The notes under the pieces are model-generated. The model was not told where the DNA came from and ran no database searches. It saw only the letters and a list, made by a program, of their open reading frames with translations. Both the position numbers and the translations under genes were made by a program. DNA of 13,378 nucleotides, taken from positions 1 to 13,378 of the forward strand of contig CABVRQ010000092.1 in NCBI GenBank assembly GCA_902500695.1. Reading direction: 5' to 3'. This stretch comes from an uncultured Nitrospira sp. GTDB lineage: Bacteria; Nitrospirota; Nitrospiria; Nitrospirales; UBA8639. How positions within the stretch are numbered: the stretch's first letter is position 1; each line of letters opens with the position of its first letter. Positions 7,280 to 13,378 of the stretch are shown piece after piece.

Positions 7280-7696
7280 ATGCTGAGGAAAGAATCACTA
7301 AAAGGGATACATGGCATCTATGTGGTCGTCGAGGACTTGGGACCGGAACTGAGAGGCGTATTAAACCGAAGTGAGGTGCGAAAACGAGTGGAGGCACAAC
7401 TTCAAACTGCGGGCATTCGTCTCGTCAAGGAGCTTGAGGCAGCCAAATTGCCCGGAGAGCCCTATTTATATGTGAATATGGCGGCTCTTCCCTTGGGTCC
7501 TAAGCGCTATGCCTGTCGAATCGACCTGGAAGTCCACCAACTGGTGGCTCTTGTTCATAACTCCTCCACGGGACATGCTATCACCTGGGAACAAGGCGTC
7601 GTGACCGCGGGTGGGGTCAAAACCATTTTCAACAATTTTGACGAATTGGTTTTGGATTTCATTTGTGATTATCTGGCGATGAATCCCGACAACTAA
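7280..7696 (+). CDS. Conserved hypothetical protein
   Basis: A 138-residue protein of a family I recall only as uncharacterised. Visible elements are a strand (GIYVVVEDLGPEL, 11-23), a helix (RSEVRKRVEAQLQTAGI, 30-46), PYLYVNM (about 61-67), a strand (YACRIDLEVHQLVAL, about 76-90), ITWEQG (about 99-104) and a closing helix ending DFICDYLAMNP. Remembered homologues often carry a signal peptide; this one begins MLRKESLKG and shows none, and no upstream in-frame ATG would add one. GGAGAGG lies 11 bases before the ATG, a usable but long spacing. It may be cotranscribed with yajD. No function is assigned. Confidence 0.75.
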   Translation: MLRKESLKGIHGIYVVVEDLGPELRGVLNRSEVRKRVEAQLQTAGIRLVKELEAAKLPGEPYLYVNMAALPLGPKRYACRIDLEVHQLVALVHNSSTGHAITWEQGVVTAGGVKTIFNNFDELVLDFICDYLAMNPDN

Positions 7697-7904
7697 TCTA
7701 TCAACTCAATCACCGCCAAACCGTTCTTTCGAATCCCGTGCTTTTCTGCCAAAGCTCTTTCCCCCTTTCACCGGCCTTCAGTCTCACACATAGACAAGGT
7801 CTCCTCCACCCGACCTGTTCCTGAGTCCAAGCATATTTGCCCTTCTACAAAAATTTTCATGATCGCAGGATCTCCTCGATTTCATTGGTCTAGGTTCATG
7901 AAAT

Positions 7905-7922
7905 TTGACCTCGACTGGTCAA
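7905..7922. promoter_or_regulatory. Inverted repeat upstream of ppiC
   Basis: TTGACC-TCGACT-GGTCAA is a perfect 6-base inverted repeat with a 6-base centre, about 52 bases before the ppiC start. TTGACC could also be a -35, but no -10 is found 16-18 bases later. A possible operator. The rest of the gap 7697-7973 shows nothing clear. Confidence 0.25.
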
Positions 7923-7973
7923 TCATGGGAAAAAGACTATTGTCCAAATTTTTAGCCTATAAGGAGAATGCTC

Positions 7974-8255
7974 ATGCCAAAAGCGCGTGCCCGTCACATT
8001 TTGGTTTCAACAGAAGAAGCATGCAATAACTTAAAAACGCAAATTGAGGGTGGAGGAGATTTTGCCGCCGCCGCTAAGGAACATTCCACCTGTCCATCAG
8101 GCAAGCAAGGTGGGGACTTAGGCGAGTTCGGTCCCGGTCAAATGGTCAAAGAATTTGATACGGTTGTATTTAGCGGCGAACTCGGCAAGGTCCACGGCCC
8201 TGTCAAAACCCAGTTTGGCTATCATCTTCTTGAGATCACCAGCCGCACCCCGTAA
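7974..8255 (+). CDS. ppiC: Parvulin-type peptidyl-prolyl cis-trans isomerase PpiC
   Basis: A 93-residue single-domain parvulin, the same length as E. coli PpiC, which catalyses cis-trans isomerisation of peptidyl-proline bonds in the cytoplasm. The family residues are present: H8 in ARHILV, C40 in CPSGKQGGDLGEF, M57 and F61 in the GQMVKEFD stretch, and F81/H84 in QFGYH. No signal peptide or additional chaperone domain is present, unlike SurA or PrsA. The start at 7974 is chosen over an ATG at 7968 because AAGGAG (7961-7966) is 7 bases away, whereas it nearly touches 7968. It appears to be a single-gene unit, ending in a strong terminator. Confidence 0.95.
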   Translation: MPKARARHILVSTEEACNNLKTQIEGGGDFAAAAKEHSTCPSGKQGGDLGEFGPGQMVKEFDTVVFSGELGKVHGPVKTQFGYHLLEITSRTP

Positions 8256-8276
8256 ATCGTTCACTATTCATAGGGC

Positions 8277-8309
8277 AAGGGCATAGTCTCGTGGCTATGC
8301 CCTTTTCTT
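8277..8309 (+). terminator. Intrinsic terminator after ppiC
   Basis: AAGGGCATAG (8277-8286) and CTATGCCCTT (8295-8304) form a perfect 10-base stem with an 8-base loop, followed by TTCTT (TTTTCTT counting the last stem bases). It lies 22 bases after the ppiC stop and separates ppiC from the phosphonate gene. Confidence 0.87.
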
Positions 8310-8382
8310 ATGGCTCCATCACCTTCAATCACTGTCATAAGCTTTGGGCTCAATCATTACTGTCCACACGGTCATCCAACAG

Positions 8383-8447
8383 ATGCCAAGGCCAAACGTA
8401 TTCCCGGCTTTCTTCAGATATGGAAAGGTTTGGCATGAAGATTCCCC
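8383..8447 (+). promoter_or_regulatory. pepM: Inverted repeat and sigma-54-like element upstream of pepM
   Basis: GCCAAAC (8391-8397) pairs with GTTTGGC (8429-8435), and alternatively ATGCCAA (8383-8389) pairs with TTGGCAT (8431-8437). The right arm overlaps TTGGCATGAAGATTCCC (8431-8447), which resembles a sigma-54 promoter in its -24 half (TTGGCA) but lacks the GC of the -12 half. Tentative; the remaining gap 8310-8505 shows no better promoter. Confidence 0.2.
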
Positions 8448-8505
8448 TTGATGTAGACTCCAGTACCTCATTGAACCACCTGAAACACGGTCACATTTAC
8501 TGATT

Positions 8506-10143
8506 ATGCCAAGCGAACACCAGCCGTCAAAATCCACGGAATTCAAAAAGCTCCTCTTGTCTCCCCAGCTTGAATTTATCTGTGAAGCCCACAATGGGCT
8601 TAGCGCCAAGATCGTGGAAGAAGCAGGGTTCCATGGCATCTGGGCTAGCGGACTCTCCATCTCAGCTCAATTCGGCGTGCGAGATAACAACGAGGCCAGT
8701 TGGACTCAAGTCCTGGACAATCTGGAATTTATGTCTGATGCAGCCCGCATTCCCATTCTGCTCGATGGAGATACAGGCTACGGCAATTTCAATAATATGC
8801 AGCGTCTCATTCGTAAATTGGAACAACGGCATATCGCGGCCGTGTGCATTGAAGACAAGTTGTTTCCGAAAACCAATAGCTTTCTCAAGGGTGACACACA
8901 GCCCATGGCCGACATGGAAGAATTTTGCGGAAAAATTAAAGCCGGGAAAGATGCCCAATCAGATCCGGATTTCTGCATCATCGCCCGGGTTGAAGCGTTT
9001 ATCTGCGGATGGGGACTGGCTGAAGCCTTGCGGCGGGCGGAGGCGTATCACCGTGCAGGGGCAGATGGCATCCTGATTCACAGTGCGCTGGCGGTGCCTG
9101 ATGAGATTCTGGCGTTCAAGCGAGAATGGGGCGATCGATCTCCCGTGGTCATTGTTCCGACAAAATACTACTCCACTCCCACCGACGTGTTTCGGCAGCA
9201 CGGATTTTCCATGGTTATTTGGGCCAATCACATGCTCCGGGCCGCAATAGCCACGATGCAAACGACCGCCAGGGTCCTCAAGGAACAGGAAAATCTTTTG
9301 TCGATTGAGGATAACATTGTGCCGGTTTCAGAAGTCTTTCGTTTACAAGGTGCGGCTGAACTTATGGAAGCGGAGCAACGCTATCTCCCGAAAAGCGCCG
9401 ACCTCGCAATGGCGATAGTGCTCGCCGCTTCCCGTGGAGATGAATTGGGGGAACTGACGGAAGATAAACCCAAAACCATGGTGAACATACGTGGAGTCCC
9501 GCTCCTTGCGAATATCGTTGACGCATACAACAGCGTGGGCATCAAGGAAGTTCTTGTGGTCCGCGGGTATAAAAAAGAAGCCGTCAATCTTCCTAATCTC
9601 ACCTATGTTGACAACGATGCGTTTGCGGAAACGGGAGAATTGGATTCCTTGTTGAAGGCGCTTCAATCAAAAGAAGGCCGCTTCCAGGACACCATCGTGT
9701 CCTATGGCGATGTCCTGTTTAACAGCTACATTCCTCAGGCGCTGCTTCAGGCCAAGGATGACTATGTGATATTTGTGGACAGCGACTGGCAGGAGAAAAC
9801 GAGTTATACCAGGCTTGGTGGATTTGCCGAATGCACCGCGCCGAATTCGCGAAAAGCCTTTAATGCCCAGATTCATCTCAATCAATTAGGCAGGGAGGTT
9901 CCTTCGAACATGATTCATGGCGTATGGATGGGATTTTTGAAAGTCTCGGCTCAGGGTGTGACGCAATTACATGAGATCCTTACCGAACTTCTTGCCGACC
10001 CGATTCACCGAAAAGCAGGAATGGCAACCCTGTTCCAGGAATTATTACGAAGGAATTATTCGATAAGAGTTCTCTATACCGTCGGGCATTGGCTGGACAT
10101 TAACAGCCTCGATGATGTCGTTGAGGCCGGAAGGTTTCAATGA
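8506..10143 (+). CDS. pepM: Phosphoenolpyruvate mutase fused to a nucleotidyltransferase
   Basis: A 545-residue two-domain enzyme. Residues 11 to about 285 are phosphoenolpyruvate mutase, which converts PEP to phosphonopyruvate, the entry step to nearly all natural phosphonates. The diagnostic EDKLFPKTNS is at 116-125. By family alignment D60, D87, D89 (DGDTGYGN), E116, N124 and R161 match known active-site residues, excluding the isocitrate-lyase-type relatives, which carry KKCGH there. Residues 300-545 are a nucleotidyltransferase: LAASRGDELGELTEDKPK (306-323), GVPLL, and SYGDVLF with the likely metal ligand D402. Such domains activate phosphonates as CMP derivatives for transfer to lipids or glycans. 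The signature is atypical (S and E where G and R are usual). No Shine-Dalgarno precedes 8506. Phosphonopyruvate decarboxylase and transaminase genes are absent nearby. Confidence 0.93.
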   Translation: MPSEHQPSKSTEFKKLLLSPQLEFICEAHNGLSAKIVEEAGFHGIWASGLSISAQFGVRDNNEASWTQVLDNLEFMSDAARIPILLDGDTGYGNFNNMQRLIRKLEQRHIAAVCIEDKLFPKTNSFLKGDTQPMADMEEFCGKIKAGKDAQSDPDFCIIARVEAFICGWGLAEALRRAEAYHRAGADGILIHSALAVPDEILAFKREWGDRSPVVIVPTKYYSTPTDVFRQHGFSMVIWANHMLRAAIATMQTTARVLKEQENLLSIEDNIVPVSEVFRLQGAAELMEAEQRYLPKSADLAMAIVLAASRGDELGELTEDKPKTMVNIRGVPLLANIVDAYNSVGIKEVLVVRGYKKEAVNLPNLTYVDNDAFAETGELDSLLKALQSKEGRFQDTIVSYGDVLFNSYIPQALLQAKDDYVIFVDSDWQEKTSYTRLGGFAECTAPNSRKAFNAQIHLNQLGREVPSNMIHGVWMGFLKVSAQGVTQLHEILTELLADPIHRKAGMATLFQELLRRNYSIRVLYTVGHWLDINSLDDVVEAGRFQ

Positions 10144-10163
10144 GGATTGGAGAATCTTCTTCA

Positions 10164-10178
10164 ATTGTCTTGAACAAT
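10164..10178 (+). promoter_or_regulatory. Possible operator of the toxin-antitoxin cluster
   Basis: ATTGT-CTTGA-ACAAT is a perfect 5-base inverted repeat centred about 45 bases before the antitoxin start. It overlaps weak promoter hexamers (TTGAAC, then TATTTT after 15 bases). Such modules are usually autorepressed at a palindrome here; assignment is inference. Confidence 0.3.
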
Positions 10179-10215
10179 AACAGGCTCGGTTATTTTCATG
10201 AAGGGAGCCCTCACG

Positions 10216-10419
10216 ATGAAACTTTCAGATCTCTCTCAGAAGGAATTTAAAGAACTGGTCAATAGCATGGTGGATGACCGGTTATGTGAACTACTGGGCA
10301 ATCCCGACCTGGGCCTGGCCCTGGACGAGAAGGTTCGCGCGGAGATGAAGCAGGTGTTGGAGTCCAAAGAACGGGTGACAGGAGAAATCGTCGCCGAGCG
10401 ACTGGGCCTCCGCTGGTGA
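10216..10419 (+). CDS. Antitoxin-like protein
   Basis: A 67-residue acidic, mostly helical protein directly before a RelE/ParE-like toxin. The stretch SQKEFKELVNSMVDDRLCELLGNPD is helical, followed by charged helices (VRAEMKQVLESKERV) and a C-terminal VAERLGLRW. Position, size and spacing make it the likely antitoxin that binds and neutralises the toxin, but no specific DNA-binding fold (ribbon-helix-helix, Phd, Xre) is obvious. ATG 10216 is chosen over ATG 10198 because AGGGAG (10202-10207) lies 8 bases before it. Six bases separate its stop from the toxin start, typical of coupled pairs. Confidence 0.72.
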   Translation: MKLSDLSQKEFKELVNSMVDDRLCELLGNPDLGLALDEKVRAEMKQVLESKERVTGEIVAERLGLRW

Positions 10420-10425
10420 CATAAC

Positions 10426-10713
10426 ATGGCCTGGTATCGTGTCACCTATCAGCCCTCGATTCTGGAAGACCTTCAGACAACCGACCAGAGCATGGCTCAA
10501 CGCCTCTTGGATAAGACCAAGTGGCTGGCCTCTAATGTCGCCAACCTACGACATGAACCCCTGCACGAAGAGCTACCTGGACTTGTCCAATATGCCGTCG
10601 GTGACTGGCGCATTCTCTACTCCATTGACCGGGACGAGCATCTTGTCCACATCCATCGTATCGCAATTAGACAAAAACTATACGCCAGTCGCACCGCGCA
10701 GCAGGAATCATGA
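10426..10713 (+). CDS. RelE/ParE-superfamily toxin
   Basis: A 95-residue protein with the compact RelE/ParE fold pattern: N-terminal strand (YRVTYQPSILEDL), two helices (to about residue 40), then RHEPLHEELPGLVQYAVGDWRILYSID (42-68) and HIHRIAIRQKLY (75-86). The central GDWRILY with R62 and the terminal basic HRIAIRQKLY with Y86 are where RelE-type mRNA interferases hold their catalytic basic and aromatic residues. Whether it cuts mRNA (RelE) or poisons gyrase (ParE) cannot be decided from sequence. It has no strong Shine-Dalgarno and is probably translated by coupling to the antitoxin gene. Its stop overlaps the next start as ATGA. Confidence 0.86.
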   Translation: MAWYRVTYQPSILEDLQTTDQSMAQRLLDKTKWLASNVANLRHEPLHEELPGLVQYAVGDWRILYSIDRDEHLVHIHRIAIRQKLYASRTAQQES

Positions 10714-11039
10714 GTCGGTCTGAACAGATCGAACACGAACTGACCAAGGCTGCCAAGGGGCTCCAGGAGGGGAACGATGGTTTGGCCAGAGTGTGCGCAC
10801 GACGAGCCGTGGCATTGGCGTCGCAGCATTGGGCAGAGGAACGGAATCTGCCAACATGGAAAGGAGATGCCATACATCACCTTCGTCAGATCCAAGGGGA
10901 ATACACATTCCCTGTATCTGTGAGAGCTGCCGCGCAACGACTCCTGACTAAAGTGACCGAACAAACACAGTTGCCCATGACCACGGATCCCATCACCGAC
11001 GCACGCATCATCCTTGACCATCTGAATGCACAGATTTGA
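10710..11039 (+). CDS. Small helical protein, HEPN-like, coupled to the toxin gene
   Basis: A 109-residue, largely helical protein with no signal peptide. It overlaps the toxin gene by four bases (ATGA, 10710-10713), implying translational coupling. The pattern LQEGNDGLARVCARRAVALASQHW, a central HHLRQIQ helix and a C-terminal DPITDARIILDHL resembles an uncharacterised group with HEPN-type helices. The HEPN RNase motif (R-x4-6-H) is absent: R28 or R29 to H37 is too long. It could instead be an adaptor or a nucleic-acid-binding partner. Three-gene toxin-antitoxin operons are known; membership here rests on the overlap alone. Confidence 0.65.
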   Translation: MSRSEQIEHELTKAAKGLQEGNDGLARVCARRAVALASQHWAEERNLPTWKGDAIHHLRQIQGEYTFPVSVRAAAQRLLTKVTEQTQLPMTTDPITDARIILDHLNAQI

Positions 11040-12036
11040 AGCCAGGTCTTCGGAAAACCATTCGGGTTCTCAAGCTTTCCCCGCCCCCCTCGTCGAATCC
11101 CTGTGTATTGGTAATATTCAACACAGTTTTCACATATCGCATAATTTCATTAGGAGGTTTGGACTTCAGCTCCTGTTCCTGACGATCATTGCCACGATGG
11201 CCAACCCCCGGCTACTCATGGGAGCCGCTTCCCCCCAATTCATTATGGAAGCCCCGGAATCTTTGGAACCATTAGCTGCCCAACTGCAAGAAATCAATCC
11301 ACAGTCTCTTCAGCGCATGATGGACTTTATGGGCCTCGAACACCCTGGCTCACCGATTCGAGTCATATTGGCGCCAAACGGATCGCCCCTTGCACAGGAG
11401 GCGCCGGAATGGATGTCTGGTTACGCAGTGAGTGGGGCCTCCACCATTGTGCTCCTCACTGACCGGAGTTTGACTTACCCGAATAATTCACTTCACGATG
11501 TCTTCCGGCATGAAATCGGCCATATCCTTGCCCATCGGGCTGCGGGAGAACAGCCCCTGCCCCGTTGGTTTGATGAAGGATTGGCGATGATAACCGCACG
11601 AAGGTGGGATTTAGAGGATCGAGCACGATTAGTCTGGGCGATGGTTTCCGACACGCAAATCTCTTTGAATGAACTTAATACCCTCTTCGTCAAAAACGAG
11701 GCCTCCGTCCGACGGGCCTATGTCCTCGCCTACGCCTTTACGTTAGATCTCCTGGAACACACAGGACAGGATAGCCCCAAACGAATTCTGGCAAAAGTCC
11801 GACAAGGCATCCCATTTCCTGAAGCCTTTGCTCAAACCACCTTCATGACACTCACGCAAGCAGAAGAACAGTTCTGGATCCGGCAGACACTCTGGAATCG
11901 CTGGATCCCGGTGGCCACCAGTTCAGGAATGGTTTGGCTCGCGATCACCCTCCTGGCCTTTTGGGCGTTTACCAGACAACGGAAGAGGGCCGCAGCCATT
12001 AGGAAACAATGGAGAGAAGATGACTTTGATCTATGA
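11026..12036 (+). CDS. Membrane-anchored HEXXH metalloprotease (peptidase MA-like)
   Basis: A 336-residue gluzincin-type zinc metallopeptidase. HEIGH (162-166) supplies two zinc ligands and E163 as the catalytic base; WFDEGLA (181-187) supplies E184 as third ligand, the arrangement of the peptidase MA family. A hydrophobic segment at about 46-66 (LQLLFLTIIATMA, then MGAAS) looks like a signal sequence or anchor, and a second membrane segment (about 294-316) is followed by a basic tail (RQRKRAAAIRKQWR). The catalytic domain should therefore lie in the periplasm with a cytoplasmic tail. The start is doubtful: ATG 11026 overlaps the previous gene by 14 bases, has no Shine-Dalgarno, and leaves a 45-residue extension before the signal. 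No better in-frame start is visible. Substrate unknown. Confidence 0.82.
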   Translation: MHRFEARSSENHSGSQAFPAPLVESLCIGNIQHSFHISHNFIRRFGLQLLFLTIIATMANPRLLMGAASPQFIMEAPESLEPLAAQLQEINPQSLQRMMDFMGLEHPGSPIRVILAPNGSPLAQEAPEWMSGYAVSGASTIVLLTDRSLTYPNNSLHDVFRHEIGHILAHRAAGEQPLPRWFDEGLAMITARRWDLEDRARLVWAMVSDTQISLNELNTLFVKNEASVRRAYVLAYAFTLDLLEHTGQDSPKRILAKVRQGIPFPEAFAQTTFMTLTQAEEQFWIRQTLWNRWIPVATSSGMVWLAITLLAFWAFTRQRKRAAAIRKQWREDDFDL

Positions 12037-12174
12037 TAAATTGTCGCCCGAGGATCACATCGAACCTCTTCACCAAGGTGCTTCGAATCAGAAATGAAAA
12101 TGCTATTTTCAAAAGTTTTACTTCCATGACACGCACTTTCAACATTTTCTCTACACCTTGAAAGGAAATTTCAC

Positions 12175-12927
12175 ATGGCTCAAAGACTCAAAGACAAAGT
12201 GGCCGTTATTACGGGTGGCAATAGTGGTATTGGTTTGGCCACAGCTAAATTATTTCAGGCCGAGGGGGCTAGGGTTATTATCACGGGAAGACGAAAAGAT
12301 GCGGTAGAAGCAGCCGTCAAAGAAATCGGAGGAACCTGCAAGGGAATCGTATCCGACACGGGAAATCTAAATGATATTGTTAATCTCTATGGACAGATTC
12401 AGCAGTCAGGATTTAGGATCGATGTTCTCTTCCTCAATGCCGGCATTGCGATCTTTGGCCCATTTGACACAGTAGACGAAGCCACATTCGATACGATGAT
12501 CAATGTCAATTTCAAAGGCCTCTTCTTCAACATTCAAAAGGCCGCGCCACTCCTGAATGAAGGAGCCTCGGTCATTATTAACTCGTCCATCGCGGACCAG
12601 AAAGGGTTTCCCAATTCCAGTGTCTATGGCGCAACCAAAGCGGCCATTCGGAGTCTGGCCAGAACCTTATCAACCGAACTCCTCGAAAGAAAAATCCGGG
12701 TCAACGCTCTGGCGCCTGGCCCAATTGATACGCCTATCTTTGAGAAAGTGGGCGTTCCTGCAGAGGAAGTTCCAGGCATGAAAGCAAGTTTTGGTGACCA
12801 AAATCCTATGAAACGAATGGGTACCTCAAACGAAGTCGCCAAAGCCGCATTGTTTCTGGCATCAGATGATTCATCCTATATCACGGGAATTGACCTCACC
12901 GTCGATGGAGGGGCCACACAACTATAA
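12175..12927 (+). CDS. Classical SDR-family NAD(P)-dependent oxidoreductase
   Basis: A 250-residue classical short-chain dehydrogenase. The Rossmann cofactor motif TGGNSGIG is at 13-20; ITGRR (36-40) after the second strand places arginines that favour NADP(H). NAG is at 88-90, N112 is in NVNFKG, and the catalytic S138, Y151 and K155 (YGATK) are all present. PGPIDTP (181-187) precedes the substrate lid, and the C-terminus DLTVDGGATQL is typical. The enzyme should oxidise or reduce an alcohol/ketone; the substrate is not predictable, although the length and motifs resemble FabG/glucose-dehydrogenase-like members. AAAGGA lies 8 bases before the ATG. It stands alone, 138 bases after the protease gene, and is convergent with the next gene. 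Confidence 0.94.
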   Translation: MAQRLKDKVAVITGGNSGIGLATAKLFQAEGARVIITGRRKDAVEAAVKEIGGTCKGIVSDTGNLNDIVNLYGQIQQSGFRIDVLFLNAGIAIFGPFDTVDEATFDTMINVNFKGLFFNIQKAAPLLNEGASVIINSSIADQKGFPNSSVYGATKAAIRSLARTLSTELLERKIRVNALAPGPIDTPIFEKVGVPAEEVPGMKASFGDQNPMKRMGTSNEVAKAALFLASDDSSYITGIDLTVDGGATQL

Positions 12928-12977
12928 TGTGTCACTGATCATGGCAACCATCAGGGAACCGATCAGTTTCTTTGGCC

Positions 12978-12998
12978 TGAAAGGGAGCATCTCTTTCA
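12978..12998. terminator. Short hairpin between convergent SDR and oxygenase genes
   Basis: TGAAAGGGA (12978-12986) and TCTCTTTCA (12990-12998) form a 9-base stem with one G-T pair and a three-base loop (GCA), in the middle of a 91-base convergent gap. No T tract follows in either direction, so it may only protect 3' ends. Confidence 0.3.
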
Positions 12999-13018
12999 AG
13001 GAAGGGGGGAAAACATTT

Positions 13019-13378
13019 TCAGTCAGAAAGATAAAGACTCCCATGATTCAGCAAATCCAGGAGTAAGGAATCGTGTCCTTCCGACGAGACGTATTGATCC
13101 GAGCCGATTTGGCGTTCCGCGCATAGGGTTTTTACCAGATCACTCATGAGCGTACTGCAGGTGAACTGACGTCCATCAACAAATAGCCAGAGATCCTTTC
13201 CCTGTTCATGAAACGCAAAACGTGAGCCTTCATTTCTGACAAGCTTCCCTCCCTCCGCCAGATGGGTACGAACATCTTCCAGACGGTGTTCCTCCGGCGT
13301 CGCCTCCTCATCCTGATATTTTGGAGAGGTCATATAACAACCAAACCATTGAGCCAGCTTGTCATCATCTTCGATATA
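13019..13378 (-). CDS. C-terminal part of a JmjC/cupin oxygenase (RoxA/YcfD-like), cut by window edge
   Basis: The reading frame runs unbroken from the window edge, so 119 C-terminal residues are visible and the start lies outside. The internal ATG at 13333 is not the true start: the preceding codons read DDDKLAQWFGCY in the same frame and continue the protein. The sequence matches the C-terminal region of cupin-type (JmjC) 2-oxoglutarate oxygenases related to the ribosomal oxygenase RoxA (YcfD): WFGCYMTSPKY, then a basic/acidic linker, SRFAFHEQGKDLWLFVDGRQF and a winged-helix-like ending with VKTLCAERQ and LLDLLNHGSLYL. RoxA hydroxylates an arginine of ribosomal protein uL16; the iron-binding domain that would prove activity is beyond the window. 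Confidence 0.75.
   Translation of the reverse strand, partial: YIEDDDKLAQWFGCYMTSPKYQDEEATPEEHRLEDVRTHLAEGGKLVRNEGSRFAFHEQGKDLWLFVDGRQFTCSTLMSDLVKTLCAERQIGSDQYVSSEGHDSLLLDLLNHGSLYLSD

Noticed and set aside
8431..8447. Functional sigma-54 promoter for pepM
   Set aside because: The -24 half is good (TTGGCA) but the invariant GC of the -12 half is missing, so it is kept only as a weak note.
8506..9370. Isocitrate lyase or methylisocitrate lyase identity for the N-terminal domain
   Set aside because: Those relatives carry a KKCGH-type loop; this protein has EDKLFPKTNS, the mark of PEP mutase.
10710..11039. Active HEPN ribonuclease
   Set aside because: The R-x4-6-H motif is absent; the nearest arginine-to-histidine distance is too long.

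Overview
This window looks like a stretch of Gram-negative bacterial chromosome with roughly balanced base composition. An OprB-type outer-membrane porin, two further predicted exported proteins and good Shine-Dalgarno sequences support this. The gene mix (DUF4112 membrane protein, YchJ, a small PpiC, and a phosphoenolpyruvate mutase fused to a nucleotidyltransferase) would fit a Nitrospira-like environmental bacterium. That taxon is a guess from family resemblance; no rRNA or other taxonomic marker is present.

Layout, left to right. Positions 65-1456 (+) encode an OprB-like porin, convergent with a DUF4112 membrane protein (1674-2147, -). A gap with one strong hairpin follows. Next is a secreted, wholly repetitive protein (2699-4876, -) made of seven ~58-residue propeller-type repeats and six ~49-residue FG-GAP/VCBS-type repeats. 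A 647-base gap rich in short palindromes separates it from ychJ (5524-6012, +), a SEC-C metal-binding protein. A small dimeric alpha-beta barrel-like protein (6134-6526, -) and a YajD-like HNH nuclease (6846-7199, +) diverge across a promoter-containing gap. A conserved hypothetical (7280-7696, +) and a 93-residue parvulin PpiC with a clear intrinsic terminator (7974-8309, +) follow.

The most notable gene is at 8506-10143 (+). It encodes a phosphoenolpyruvate mutase with all the expected active-site residues, fused to a nucleotidyltransferase domain. It implies phosphonate (C-P bond) biosynthesis, probably of a phosphonate that is nucleotide-activated and attached to a lipid or glycan. The usual partner genes are not in the window. 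Directly downstream is a compact cluster: an antitoxin-like protein, a RelE/ParE-like toxin, a small helical protein overlapping the toxin by 4 bases, and a membrane-anchored HEXXH metalloprotease overlapping that by 14 bases.

The right end holds a classical short-chain dehydrogenase (12175-12927, +), convergent with the C-terminal part of a JmjC/cupin oxygenase (13019 to the window edge, -) whose start lies outside the window.

The window contains no tRNA, rRNA, CRISPR array, transposase or recognisable insertion sequence. Most genes appear to be single transcription units; the exception is the tightly packed 10216-12036 group.
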